Part shown: piece by piece, positions 9,651-21,320 of the stretch
Layout: every line of letters starts with the position of its first letter
How positions within the stretch are numbered: position 1 is the first letter of the stretch
Assembly (NCBI RefSeq): GCF_963082655.1
Contig: NC_081552.1
Span: 58,384,561-58,448,560 of the forward strand
Length of the DNA: 64,000 bases
Reading direction: 5' to 3'
DNA from: Stomoxys calcitrans
Taxonomy: Eukaryota > Arthropoda > Insecta > Diptera > Muscidae
Program-made: the position numbers and the translations under genes
Notes under the pieces: generated by a model
Databases searched by the model: none
What the model saw: the letters and a program-made list of their open reading frames with translations, nothing else
Told to the model about the DNA's origin: nothing

Positions 9651-11243
9651 AACAAGTAAAAGCGTGATAAGTTCGGCCGGGCCGAATCTTATATACCCTC
9701 CACCATGGATCGCATTTGCCGAGTTCTTTTCCCCGCATCTATTCTTAGGCAAAAACAAGTAAAAGCGTGCTAAGTTCGGCCGGGCCGAATCTTATATACC
9801 CTCCACCATAGATCGCATTTGTCGAGTTCTTTTCCCGGCATCTCTTCTTAGGAAAAACAAGTTCTTTTCCCGACATCTCTTCTTAGGCAAAAAAAGATAT
9901 AAGAAAAGATTTGCTCTGCTATTAGAGCGATTTAAAGATATGATCCGGTTTAGACCACAATTAAGTTGGAGACCTGTGTAGAATGTCTTTGGGGGCTCAA
10001 GAAGTACAATCGAGAGATCGATTTATATGGGAGCCTTATCGGGCTATAAACAGATTCAGACCATAATAAACACGTATGTTGATGGTCAAGAGAGGATCCA
10101 TCGTACAAAATTTCAGGCAAATCTGATAATAATTGCGACTTCTAGAGGCTCAAGAAATCAAGATCCCAGATCGGCTTATATGGCAGCTACATCAGGTTAT
10201 GAACCGTTTTAAACCTTATTTGACACAGTTGTTGAAAGAAAAAATAAAAACCGTCATGCAAAATTTCAGCCAAATCAGATAGGAATTGCGCCCTCTAGAA
10301 GCTCAATAAGTCAAGTCCCCAGATCTGTTTATATGACAGCTATATCAGTTTATGAACCGATTTGAAGTATACTTGGCACACTTGTTGGAAATCATAAAAA
10401 AATATGTCGTGCAAAATTTCATGCCAATCGGATAAGAATTGCGCACTATAGAGGCTCAAGAAGTCAAGACCCAAGATCGGTTTATATGGCAGCTATATCA
10501 GATTATGGATCGATTTGAACCATACTTAGCACAGTTGTTGGATATCATAACAAAACACGTCGTGCGAAATTTCATTCCAATCGGATAAGAATTGCGACCT
10601 CTAGAGGCTCAAGAAGTCAAGACCCAAGATCGGTTTATATGGCAGCTATATCAGGTTAAGGACCTATTTGAATCATACTCGGCACAGTTGTTGGACATCA
10701 TAACAAAACACGTCGCGCAAAATTTCATTCCAATCGGATAAGAATTGCGCACTCTAGAGGCTCAAGAAGTCAAGACCCAAGATCGGTTTATATGGCAGCT
10801 ATATCAGGTTATAAACCGATTTGAACCATACTTAGCACAAATGTTGGATGCCATAGCAAACACGTCGTGCAAAATTTGATCCCAATCGGATAGGAATTGC
10901 GCACTCTAGAGGCTCAAGAAGTCAAGACCCAAGATCCGTTTATATGGCAGCTATATCAAAACATGGACCGATATGGCCCATTTACAATACCAACCGACCT
11001 ACACTAATAAGAAGTATTTGTGCAAAATTTCAAGCGGCTAGCTTTACTCTTTCGGAAGTTAGCGTGCTTTCGACAGACAGACGGACGGACGGACGGACGG
11101 ACGGACATGGCTAGATCGACATAAAATTTCACGACGATCAAGAATATATATACTTTATGGGGTCTCAGACGAATATTTCGAGTAGTTACAAACAGAATGG
11201 CGAAATTAGTATACCCCCCATCTTATGGTGGAGGGTATAAAAA
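9651..11243 (+). repeat. Nested family A elements (A6)
   Basis: Three left ends follow each other: AACAAGTAAAAGCGTG at 9651, ACAAGTAAAAGCGTGC at 9754, and a stub ACAAG at 9855 joined to ttcttttcccgacatc. The first two break off at the same place, the A-run after cttaggcaaa. Only one core (about six units) and one right end (GGAC tract 11080-11105, hairpin to 11243) follow. This is what repeated insertion into the same internal A-tract, followed by loss of the distal parts, would leave. Confidence 0.8.
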
Positions 11244-11286
11244 TCATTGTGATTCTACATGCCGGGCCCCATTGAAACCCCTGGTT

Positions 11287-12100
11287 TCAATCAACTGGTA
11301 ATATGGCTATCTTTGCCATTGGACGGCGGAATACCGTGGTTAGAATTGTCACCTCTGCAACTCTGGCAAAACCATCTGCACCAAGTGTGACACTTATTAC
11401 ACGACCAATTGTCCATTTCATTGGTGGGACATTATCTTCGTGGATAATAACCGTGTCATTTACTTGCAAATTTTTCTGATGCATTTTCCATCAATACCGA
11501 TTTTGCAACTAATTCAAATATTCTGCGTGCAATCTGCGTTAGAAATTAGTTTAAACAGCAGAAATTTGTTGTCATTTCTGACTAACGGAAATCTCATTCT
11601 CGAACATTGTTTTTCCGGTAAGGCAATCAAATGGCAGCTTAAAAAATGAGCCGGTGTCAGTACTCCTAAGTCATTTGGATCTGTAGATTGTGGAGAAATA
11701 GGGCGAGAGTTATATAATTGCTTCTATCTGTATCAGGGCTGCGGTAAGCTCTTCAAAAGTAAGCCGTGCTTGGAGAAGAGTGCGGAATAAGTGACCTTTT
11801 GCAGATTTTACGGCCGCTTTCCACATACCACCAAAGTGGGGCGCTCGGGGTGGAATAAACACAAATTGTATATGTTTTGATGAGGTAAACTATTCAATTG
11901 CAGCTTTATTTGTTACTTTTAGGCACCAACAAAGTTTGTGGCATTGTTGCAATAGATTTTACCAGGTATTCCCCTTCGCTCGTTGAACCGCTTGAATGCT
12001 TCTATTATAAACGCATCGCTAGAGAGGTCCAAAATAGCTTCCATATGAACGACCTTAGTTACGAAGCACATAAATGTAGCGATATATGATATACATGGTA
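11287..12100 (-). pseudogene. BEL/Pao integrase and C-terminal DUF5641-like region
   Basis: In N- to C-order on the minus strand: VHMEAILDLSSDAFIIEAFK, then IYCNNATNFVGA (about 11970-11935), then FIPPRAPHFGGMWKAAVKSA (about 11862-11800), then DLGVLTPAHFL (about 11670), then the C-terminal DTVIIHEDNVPPMKWTIGRV ending ILPVD and a stop at 11287. The catalytic core normally reads D-N-G-T-N-F at the second acidic residue. Here it is N-N-A-T-N-F, so the Asp is lost. Stops interrupt it near 11710 and 11925. The C-terminal block is typical of BEL/Pao integrases (DUF5641). Confidence 0.8.
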
Positions 12101-12509
12101 TTTTGCACCGAATTCTGAGGTATATCGGAATCGTGCCTGCAAAATTTAAAATTGGCGGGAACTAGTTACTCTATCTTTAGGAAGGTTACATATCACTTGA
12201 GACTTTGGTTTATACCTGGTGCAATATATGCACTTATTAACCACCTATCTAGCTAACGAACGGCAGTTAACGATTCAAAATTGTTGTTGGATGAATGAAA
12301 CCAATGGCCTTGGATCAGCATGATAATAAAAATGATGGGCTTTGGAATCAATTTGACTCGATAAGATCAGAAACAGAGCTGCCACGGGTCACCAAGTCAG
12401 CTGAATTTTTATCTGTTGGAACATGACGCCAAATCATATCGCCAGATTATTCTTTGATATCAGATACGCGATTCCCAACGAATGTTGATAAGATTGATGA
12501 ATGAGTTTT

Positions 12510-12755
12510 TCAGAAGTAAACCTTTGAAGTGGGATACTTAAAATAAGGTTTTAATTGATTCCAAAAAACTGCTAATATATGGGAATCGCATAGCTCAAGT
12601 CGAGGCAATGTTCTTGTTTTCAGTGGGGCAACTCTTGACTTAGACGCTAATAAATGTGTGACGTTGCCAAAAGAATCGATACGTCGAAAATAGATACAAC
12701 AACCGTAAGCCTTGGTGGATGCGTCCCCAAATCTATGTGTATGAAAGTCAGTCAA
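12510..12755 (-). pseudogene. BEL/Pao RNase H fragment
   Basis: An open minus-strand stretch with HRFGDASTKAYGCCIYFR, then ASKSRVAPLKTRTLPRLELC. In BEL/Pao pol this segment lies between the reverse transcriptase and the integrase, and its position here agrees. The first acidic residue (GDAS) is kept. Flanking frames are broken. The stretch 12250-12500 is decayed pol sequence in which I cannot follow the frame. Confidence 0.75.
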
Positions 12756-12999
12756 ATTAGTTAATCGGACTTATCGCCGTATTTCCAGTTGTGGCAAGTT
12801 TTTGTAGTCGGCCAATAAATTGTTCCATGCCGTGTATATTTCCTGGGGTGCTGATTCGTCCCAATCAGATTTTAGAATCTATAACCGCTGCAACAATATT
12901 TTTGCTTTAATAACAAGAGGACTGATTAGGCCCATTGGATCAAATAGAGTTGATGTCGGAGATAAAATAGTTCACTTCGTATTATGCGAATACGATTTT

Positions 13000-14052
13000 G
13001 ATGGTCGGAACTAGAATCGAAATGTATCATCTGAAGTGTGCCACGATTTACCCAAAGTACTTGTTAAATGGTCATCAATTCAAACTTCTTTTATGTCAGT
13101 GTCAGTTGACAGAAATTCCGGACAGTTACTGTGCCATTTGGAGAGGGAAAATTTTGAATGAGTCAATATTTCAGTTACCTCGTCTTTGATTAGCTCAAAG
13201 AGTGCAGGTCATCGGCACCAGCGAGCATATCATCTACGTAAAAGCAACAGCTTTGCCAGTTTCGTAAAGCTTCGGGAAACGTTCGTCAGCGAAAAGTATA
13301 CTTCGAATAGCTAAGTACGGGGCTAATGCTGTGCCATAGGTAACCTTATTTAGTGCATATTATTAGTATTAGTTGGAGGCTTCTATAGTAAGAATGCACT
13401 AACACTTGCCAATACATTTTTGCAATATCAGCAGTTAAGCCATAGCGGTGACACCTGAAATGGAGCAGAGTGATTAATAAAAGATTTTGGGACCCACAAT
13501 CATTATATCATTAAAAAACAATTGTGATGATGGCCTGCACGATGCGTCAAACACAACACGGAGTTTTGTTGACGTACTTTGTGGCTGTAAAATACAATGG
13601 TGAGGTATGTAGTACTTCGGAGTGGGGATGGAATTTTCATCAACCTTCGGCATATGGCCCACCTCTTCGTACTCTTTGAGAAAATTAGCGTAACCTTCTT
13701 TCAATTGTTGATTTTGATTCAGTTTCCGCTCCAATGACAAGAATCGTCGCATCGCAATATCGTTAGAACTTTCAAGTGACGAGGGAGTCTCTTTAAGAGA
13801 AAGAAGGACCATAATTCTTCCGTCATCTTGTATCGTAACATTGGTCTGAACATGTTTCTGGTATTGTTGTTGTTCTATGGACAGTAGTTCACGGTTTCCT
13901 TCAACGGCATCTAATTTCAAAAGCATCTCGACATTTTTCTTAATTTTGGCAAAAACGTCTTTCACTACTGAGTAGCTCGATTTAGAAGATTGAACCTTTT
14001 GGTTACTGGTATACCTGCCAGAAACAATCCGTCCAAGAAGGGTCTTTTGCAA
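13000..14052 (-). pseudogene. BEL/Pao reverse transcriptase
   Basis: A 192-codon open stretch (14052-13474) covers the pre-RT region (QQLKEGYANFLKEYEEVGHM) and the start of the RT domain (YYIPHHCILQPQS, TKLRVVFDAS). Further on, at 13240-13229, the catalytic YVDD box is intact (YVDDMLAGADDLHSL). A stop follows, then a frameshifted ELIKDEVTEILTHSKFSLSK. The fingers/palm region between 13474 and 13250 is frame-broken. Motifs and order match Pao-type RT. Confidence 0.85.
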
Positions 14053-14074
14053 AGTGGGTAAACTATCGCCCAGT

Positions 14075-14106
14075 TTAATTTAGTTTAATTTAATTTAATT
14101 TAATTT
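14075..14106. repeat. TTTAA microsatellite
   Basis: About six copies of ttaat/ttaa pentamers (tttaatttaatttaattt) lie between the protease and RT reading frames of the BEL/Pao element. They add to the frame disruption. Confidence 0.8.
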
Positions 14107-14460
14107 GTCCGACAGAGAGAGGAGAGAAAAATGGCTCGGCACCAAGTAGTAAATCTATTCCTTTTCTGCAATGGAACTCTGGATCCGCAAGGTCAATGTT
14201 CTGGGGCAAATTAAACTCTGGGATAGGAATATTTTCATCAGGATGATAGCCAGAAATCTTGTGAGCTTTTAAAAATTCTAGAGACAGTTCAAAATTATTT
14301 AATCGAGATCGAACAGTGCTTTGCGTTTTGTATGCAACTTTCACTCCTGAAGCTCCAATTCACAAAATATCCACTGTGTTTCTAGATTTCCTCAAATTGA
14401 GGGAGTTCGATAGTCGTTCGCTTATGAAATTTACTTGGGAACATGAACCCAGAAGGGCTC
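14090..14460 (-). pseudogene. BEL/Pao aspartic protease, active site lost
   Basis: Minus strand: RALLGSCSQVNFISERLSN (about 14460-14405), a stop, then IGASGVKVAYKTQSTV and, near the end, GIDLLLGAEPFF and SVGQI. The family's active-site block is normally D-S-G-S-Q. Here it reads G-S-C-S-Q, so both the catalytic Asp and the Gly are replaced. The IDLLLGA-type second motif is clear. The next domain toward lower coordinates is the RT, as expected. Confidence 0.75.
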
Positions 14461-14649
14461 TCCCCATTTGGAATTTTCCTCGGAGTCACGAATAAGTACC
14501 AACTCAGTTGCCAATATGGCGCTCTTAATATGGGAATCAGACTTGTGTTGGAATGTGCCATACGTTGTTCAGATGACTACACTGCGCATCAAGTTGTTGA
14601 CAACTTTTGTCTAACATCGATCAGCAGTCAGCCATCTATAAATTCGTCC

Positions 14650-14936
14650 CTCTTTTGGTAGCTATATAGCGCCGAAATTGTATCTACAACATTCCTTAGT
14701 TGCCTTGCTTGTTTTCGGAAGTTCAAACATTGATGTTACGTTCTCCACAAAAATCAATGTCATTATCATATCTTTCTTTCAATCGGTTAAGAGCTTAAGG
14801 ATAATTTTTGTGTGTGACTTGAAATGCCTAGATAGTCGATAGTGCTTCACCGCTGAGACACAATAGCAAGTGGTTGAACTTTTCGGATGTGGGAATTCTT
14901 TATTCCCTATGAACCAGATAGTTGACAGTATTTATG
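14650..14936 (-). pseudogene. BEL/Pao gag, C-terminal part
   Basis: Frame-shifted minus-strand motifs KFNHLLLCLSGEALSTI, LNRLKERYDND and, after another shift, FELPKTSKATKECCRY. They match the DUF1759-type gag region of BEL/Pao elements (helical 'K-F-x-H-L' block, then 'L-x-E-R-Y'). It is separated from the gag start by the family A insertion. Confidence 0.65.
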
Positions 14937-14939
14937 ACA

Positions 14940-16254
14940 TTTTTATACCCTCCACCATAAGATGGGGGGTATACTAATTTCGTCATTCTGATTGTAACTA
15001 CTCGAAATATTCATCTGAGACCCCATAAAGTATATATATTCTTGATCGTCGTGAAATTTTATGTCGATCTAGCCATGTCCGTCCGTCTGTCCGTCCGTCC
15101 GTCCGTCTGTCTGTCGAAAGCACGCTAACTTCCGAAGGAGTAAAGCTAGCCGCTTGAAATTTTGCACAAATTCTTCTTATTAGTGTAGGTCGGTTGGTAT
15201 TGTAAATGGGCCATATCGGTCCATGTGTCATATAAACCGATCTTGGGTCTTGACTTCTTGAGCCTCTAGAGTGCGCAATTCTTATCCGATTTGAATGAAA
15301 TTTTGCACGACGTGTTTTGTAATTATATCCAACAACTATGCCAAGTATGGTTCAAATCGGTTTATAACCTGATATAGCTGCCATATAAATTGATCTTGGG
15401 TCTTGACTTCTTGAGCCTCTAGAGGGCGCAATTCTTATCCGAATGGAATGGAATTTCGCACGACGTGTTTTGTTATGATATCCAACAACTGTGCCAAGTA
15501 TGGTTCAAATCGGTCCATAACCGGATATAGCTGCGATATAAACCGATCTTGGGTCTTGACTTCTTGAGCCTCTAGAGTGCGCAATTCTTATCCGATTGGA
15601 ATGAAATTTCGCACGACGTGTTTTGTTATGATATCCAACAACTGTGCCAAGTATGGTTTAAATCGGTCCATAACCTGATATAGCTGCCATATAAACAGAT
15701 CTGGGGATTTGACTTCTTGAGCTTCTAGAGGGCGCAATTCCTATCCGATTTGGCTGAAATTTTGCATAACGTATTTTATTTTTACTTTCAACAACTGTGT
15801 CAAATCGGTTCATAACCTGATATAGCTGCCATATAAACCGATCTGGGATCTTGACTTCTTGACCCGTAGAGGTCGCAATTATTATCCGATATGCCTGAAA
15901 TTTTGTACGACGGATCCTCTCATGACCATCAACAAACGTGTTTATTATGGTCTGAATCGGTCTATAGCCCGATACAGATCCCATATAAATCGTTCTCTCT
16001 ATTTTACTTCGTGAGCCCCAATGGGCGCAATTCTTATACGAATTGACTGAAATTTTACACAGGTCTCCAACATATAAAATAATTGTGATCCGAACCGGAC
16101 CATATCTTGATATCGTTTTAATAGCAGAGCAACTCTTTTCTTATATCCTTTTTTGCCTAAGAAGAGATGCCGGGAAAAGAACTCGACAAATGCGATCCAT
16201 GGTGGAGGGTATATAAGATTCGGCCCGGCCGAACTTAGCACGCTTTTACTTGTT
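14940..16254 (-). repeat. Family A element inserted in BEL/Pao gag (A7)
   Basis: A complete minus-strand copy: TTTTATACCC right hairpin at 14940, a short GGAC tract (15075-15115), about five core units, the left segment, and the hairpin with GCACGCTTTTACTTG at 16220-16251. It splits the retrotransposon gag, so it is younger than that insertion. No target duplication is evident by eye. Confidence 0.9.
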
Positions 16255-16255
16255 T

Positions 16256-16652
16256 TGTTCCAAATACTTTCCATCAAACTTAGGAAGTTTCAAGTTTGGT
16301 AAACGAGTTGACGAAGTATGGGGCACAAGGAATGATTGTTCGTCAATGCTCTGACGACAGCCATTGCCAATGAGGGCTAATATCCATATTTTAATGCTGA
16401 TGAACAATTCCTCAATTTCAGGCCTGCCACTGATATTAGGGGTCAGTCGTTCAATTTGGCCCTGGTACTACAATACAATGCCTGTTTGTAATACGATTCA
16501 ATAATTCTAAGCGACATTCTAATTCAGTAGAAGACAAACTACTATTGGACTCTACTACATTTTTAATACGAGTCATACTGCCTTCCGAGCTGCTGTTTTA
16601 GCTCTTCAATAGTAGGATCCCTATGAGGAATTTCTGCTACTGCCTCGTTCAT
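16256..16652 (-). pseudogene. BEL/Pao gag, N-terminal part
   Basis: Starts with MNEAVAEIPHRDPTIEELKQ at 16652 and, after a frameshift, continues TRIKNVVESNSSLSSTELE and CRLELLNRITN. This is typical of the N-terminal helical region of BEL/Pao gag. The start codon is the first Met upstream of the conserved block; a longer original N-terminus cannot be excluded. Confidence 0.6.
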
Positions 16653-17084
16653 GTTTTATGAAGTGGAAATTATTTCTGAAACTGCTAATCTCGAATGTGA
16701 TATAATGGCCAAAAAAATTAAAAGCTGGAACTTCCAATTATGTCTCAATCGTACTTGATAGTGCAAAGTATGACGACGTTGTACAAACTATTGTAGCAAA
16801 ATGGCGCCGAGAAAAGTCGCATGAGACACCGAAATTTTTATTTCCTTTGCATGAACAACAAGTGACTCTCACATGACTTGAACTAAATGAAATTCCACGA
16901 ACCAGTTTTGACGTGCAATTGAAGAAAATAAAAAACAACTTTATTCCGAAGAGATGTATCGGTTCAATTTGTTTAATTATAGCTCCTATAGATTAAAGGC
17001 CTTGGCAAGGTCGGCTTTACCACAACTCTGCTATAAAAGATCGTAGATTTAGGAAGAAATGCAATGTCCTGTCACGGTCGCCAA
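16653..17084 (-). other. BEL/Pao 5' untranslated region with primer binding site
   Basis: On the minus strand TGGCGACCGTGACAGGA (17083-17067) is complementary to a tRNA 3' end ending in CCA. I recognise it as the tRNA-Arg-type primer site used by several fly retrotransposons (412/mdg1 type); this is from memory. One base separates it from a presumed LTR ending ...AGAACA at 17085. The rest up to the gag start shows no clear frame. Confidence 0.6.
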
Positions 17085-17636
17085 TGTTCTAGGCTTGCCT
17101 GATTTGACAAACCCGGAATCTGCCCGATATGATATGAGACAGAATTCCTAACTCAAGGATTCGACTTTAGTATGCCGATGTTAATTGTGTATAGACAAAT
17201 CGTTTACCTCACGATTCACAGCCAATCACTTTATTTTTTGTTGCACAGTTTAAAGTAAACCTCTTCTCGTTGAGCCAATAATCCTCGTTTCGCAGCAAGC
17301 ATAACTGTTGTTTTCCAAATGGTTGTCTCACAGCTCGTAATTTATTTTGTTGTTGTCACTGACTGCGAATATTCAAGAACCAATATCTCTAAGCAAAAAC
17401 CAAAAGCAGCAAAAGCACAAAAATTACCCATAGCAATGAAACACTTGTTGTCACTTTGGTAGTTATTCTCTAATCATCATTATTGAATTCAGAACTATGA
17501 GCGGTAACAATCAAAGTCGAGACGAAAAAATTAACATACATATGTACGTATGTATGCTTGCTGAATCTTATTATCAAGTCGATTATTGCAGACATTAGGA
17601 GTACTCTTATTAATTTTAGAACAATGAACAAATTTG
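17085..17636 (-). other. Probable 5' LTR region of the BEL/Pao element
   Basis: Placed by position next to the primer site. Read on the plus strand it begins TGTTCTAGGC, consistent with the complement of an ACA-ending LTR. The outer LTR boundary is not identified, and no matching 3' LTR remains in the window, so the extent is a guess. It is abutted by a family A right end. Confidence 0.35.
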
Positions 17637-18917
17637 TATACCCTCCACCATAAGATGGGGGGTATACTAATTTCGTCATTCTGTTTATAACTACTCGAAA
17701 TATTCGTCTGAGACTCCATAAAGTATATATATTCTTGATCGTCGCGACATTTTATGTCGATCTAGCCATGTAAGTCCGTCTGTCCGTCCGTCCGTCTGTC
17801 TGTCGAAAGCACGCTAACTTCCGAAGGAGTAAAGCTAGCCGCTTGAAATTTTGCACAAATACTTATTATTAGTGTAGGTCGGTTGGTATTGTAAATGGGC
17901 CATATCGGTCCATGTTTTGATATAGCTGCCATATAAACCGATATTGGGTTTTGACTTCTTCAGCCTCTAGAGTGCGCAATTCTTATCCGATTGGGATGAA
18001 ACTTTGCACGAGGTGTTTTGTTATGACATTCAACAACTGTGCAAAGTATGTTTCAAATCGGTCCATAACCTGATATAGCTGCCATATACACCGATCTGGG
18101 GTTTTGATTTCTTGAGCCTCTATAGTGCGCAATTCTTTTCCGAATGGAATGAAATTTTACACGACATGTTTTGTTATTATATCCAACAACTGTGCCAAGT
18201 ATGGTTGAAATCGGTCCATAACCTTATATAGCTGTCATATAAACCGATCTTGGGTCTTGACTTCTTGAGCCTCTAGAGGGCGCAATTCCTATCCGATTTG
18301 GCTGAAATTTCGCAACACATTTTTTATTGTTACTTTCAACAACTATGTCAAATAAAGTAGTTTTGGCACGTAGTATTTTGTTATGATATGCAACAACTGT
18401 GCCAAATATGGTTCATATCAGTTCATAACCTGATATAGCTGTCATATAAACAGATCTGGGGACTTGACTTCTTGAGCTTCTAGAGGGCGCAATTCCTATC
18501 CGATTTGGCTGAAATTTCGCAAGACATTTTTTATTGTTACTTTCAACAACTATGTCAAATAAAGTACAAGTCGGTTCATAACCTGATATAGCTGTCATAT
18601 AAACAGATCTGGGGACTTGACTTCTTGAGCCTCTAGAGGTCGCAATTATTATCCGATTTGCCTGAAATTTTGTACGACGGATTCTCTCATGACCATTAAC
18701 ATACGTGTTTATTATGGTCTGAATCGGTCTATAGCCCGATACAGCTCCCATATAAATCGATCTCTCTATTTTACTTCTTGAGCCCACAAAGGGCGTAATT
18801 CTTATTCGAATTGGCTGACATTTTACACAGGTCTCCAACATATAATTTAATTGTGGTCCAAACCGGACCATATCTTGATATCGCTCTAATAGCAGAGCAA
18901 ATCTTTTCTTATATCCT
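17636..18917 (-). repeat. Family A element, left end missing (A8)
   Basis: Right hairpin TATACCCTCCACCATAAG at 17637, GGAC tract, about six units and the left segment as far as cttatatcc, where the next element begins in the T-run. The left terminal ~100 bp that should follow the T-run is not here. Two such remainders appear near 21118-21320. Confidence 0.85.
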
Positions 18918-19869
18918 TTTTATACCCTCCACCATAAGGGGGTATACTAATTTCGTCATTCTGTTTGTAACTACTCGAAATATTCATATGAGACCCCATA
19001 AAGTATATATATTCTTGATCGTCGTGAAATTTTATGTCGATCTAGCCATGTCCGTCCGTCTGTCCGTCCGTCCGTCCGTCTGTCTGTCGAAAGCACGCTA
19101 ACTTCCGAAGGAGTAAAGCTAGCCGCTTGAAATTTTGCACAAATACTTCTTATTAGTGTAGGTCGGTTGGTATTGTAAATGGGCCATATCGGTCCATGTT
19201 TTGATATAGCTGCCATATAAACCGATCTTGGGTCTTGATTTCTTGAGCCCCTAGAGTGCGCAATTCTTATCCGATTGGAATGAAATTTTGCACGCGGTGT
19301 TTTTCGTTATGACATCCAACAACTGTGCCAAGTATGGTTCAAATCGGTTAATAACCTGATATAGCTGCCATATAAACCGATCTTGGGTCTTGACTTCTTG
19401 AGCCTCTAGAGTGCGCAATTCTTATCCGATTGGAATGAAATTTTGCACGACGTGGTTTGTTACGATATCCAACAACTGTGCCAAGTATGGTTCAAATCGG
19501 TCCATAACCTTATATAGCTGTCATATAAACCGATCTTGGGTCTTGACTTCTTGAGCCTCTAGAGGGCGCAATTCTTATCCAATTTGAATGAATTTTGGCA
19601 CGTAGTATTTGGTTATGATGTCCAACAACTGTGCCAAATATGGTTCAAATCGGTTCATAACCTGATATAGCTGCCATATAAACCGATCTGGGATCTTGAC
19701 TTCTTGAGCCTCTAGAGGTCGCAATTATTATCCGATTTGCCTGAAATTTTGTACGACGGATTCTCTCATGACCATTAACATACGTGTTTATTATGGTCTG
19801 AATTGGTTTACAGCCTGATATAGCTCCCATATAAATCGATCTCTCTATTTAACTTCTTTGCTTATATCC
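18918..19869 (-). repeat. Family A element, left end missing (A9)
   Basis: Same orientation as A8 and inserted at A8's internal T-run (atatcc then TTTTTATACCC). About four core units. It ends again at cttatatcc, where A10 starts, and the left-specific segment is shortened (atttaacttctttgcttat). Confidence 0.85.
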
Positions 19870-21221
19870 TTTTTATACCCTCCACCATAAGATGGGGGGT
19901 ATACTAATTTCGTAATTCTGTTTGTAACTACTCGAAATATTCGTCTGAGACCCCATAAAGTATATATATTCTTGATCGTCGTGAAATTTTATGTCGATCT
20001 AGCCATGTCCGTCCGTCTGTCCGTCCGTCCGTCCGTCCGTCCGTCCGTCTGTCTGTCGAAAGCACGCTAACTTCCGAAGGAGTTAAGCTAGGCGCTTGAA
20101 ATTTTGCACAAATACTTCTTATTAGTGTAGGTCGGTTGGTATTGTAAATGGGCCATATCGGTCCATGTTTTGATATAGATGCCATATAAACCGATCTTGG
20201 GTCTTGACTTCTTGAGCCTCTAGAGTGCGCAATTCTATACGATTGGGATGAAATTTTGCACGACGTGTTTTGTTATGACATCCAACAACTGTGATAAGTA
20301 TGGTTCAAATCGGTCCATAAACTGATATAGCTGCCATATAAACCGATCTTGGGTCTTGACTTCTTGAGCCTCTAGAGTGCGCAATTCTTATCTGATTGGA
20401 ATGAAATTTTGCACGACGTGTTTTTTTATGACATCCAACAACTGTGCCAAGTATAGTTCAAATCGGTCCATAACCTGATACAGCTGCCATATAAACCGAT
20501 CTTGGGTCTTGACTTCTTGAGCCTCTAGAGTGCGCAATTCTTATCCGATTTGAATGAAATTTTGCACGACGTGTTTTGTTACGATATCCAACAACTGTGC
20601 CAAGTATGGTTCAAATCGGTTCATAACCTGATATAGCTGTCATATAAACCGATCTTGGGTCTTGACTTCTTGAGCCTCTAGAGGGCGCAATTCTTATCCA
20701 ATTTGAATGAATTTTGCACGTAGTATTTTGTTATGATATCCAACAAATGTGCCAAATATGTTTGAAATCGGTCCATAACCTGATACAGCTGCCATATAAA
20801 CCGATCTGGGATCTTGACTTCTTGAGCCTCTAGAGGTCGCAATTATTATCCGATTTGCCTGAAATTTTGTACGACGGATTCTCTCATGACCATTAACATA
20901 CGTGTTTATTATGGTCTTAATCGGTTTATAGCCTGATATAGCTCCCATATAAATCGATCTCTCTATTTTACTTCTTGAGCCCACAAAGGGCGCAATTCTT
21001 ATTCGAATTGGCTGATATTTTACACAGGTCTCCAACATATAATTTAATTGTGGTCCAAACCGGACCATATCTTGATATCGCTCTAATAGCAGAGCAAATC
21101 TTTTCTTATATCCTTTTTTTGCCTAAGAAGAGATGCCGGGAAAAAAACTCGACATATGCGATCCATGGTGGAGGGTATATAAGATTCGGCCCGGTCGAAC
21201 TTAGCACGCTTTTACTTGTTT
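19870..21221 (-). repeat. Family A element, complete (A10)
   Basis: Right hairpin, long CCGT tract (20005-20050), about six units, complete left segment, and terminal hairpin with one substitution (CGGCCCGGTCGAAC), ending ACTTG at about 21218. It is the innermost, and therefore youngest, of the nested series. Confidence 0.85.
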
Positions 21222-21320
21222 TGCCTAAGAAGAGATGCCGGGAAAAGAACCCGACAAATGCGATCCATGGTGGAGGGTATATAAGATTCGGCCCGGCCGA
21301 ACTTAGCACGCTTTTACTTG
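21222..21320 (-). repeat. Left-end remainder of an interrupted family A element
   Basis: Begins TTGCCTAAGAAGAGATGC, exactly the sequence that follows the T-run inside family A. It runs to ACTTG through an intact TTCGGCCCGGCCGAA hairpin. It is the piece cut off when a later element entered the T-run. Only one remainder is present for two interrupted elements. Confidence 0.8.

Larger units (their letters stand above)
11246..17640 (-). mobile_element. Decayed BEL/Pao LTR retrotransposon
   Basis: Minus-strand order gag (16652-16256 and 14930-14650), protease (about 14460-14090), reverse transcriptase (14052-13000), RNase H (12755-12510), integrase (about 12100-11287). This is the BEL/Pao gag-pol order. 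A tRNA-Arg-type primer site lies at 17083-17067. Stops and frameshifts are frequent, the protease and integrase active sites are altered, and a family A element (14940-16254) splits gag. The 3' LTR is almost entirely missing: family A sequence begins only about 20 bp beyond the end of the integrase region. The element is non-functional. Confidence 0.85.

Noticed and set aside
16738..16938. Minus-strand 66-codon frame upstream of gag
   Set aside because: Lies in the presumed retrotransposon leader, and has no recognisable domain.
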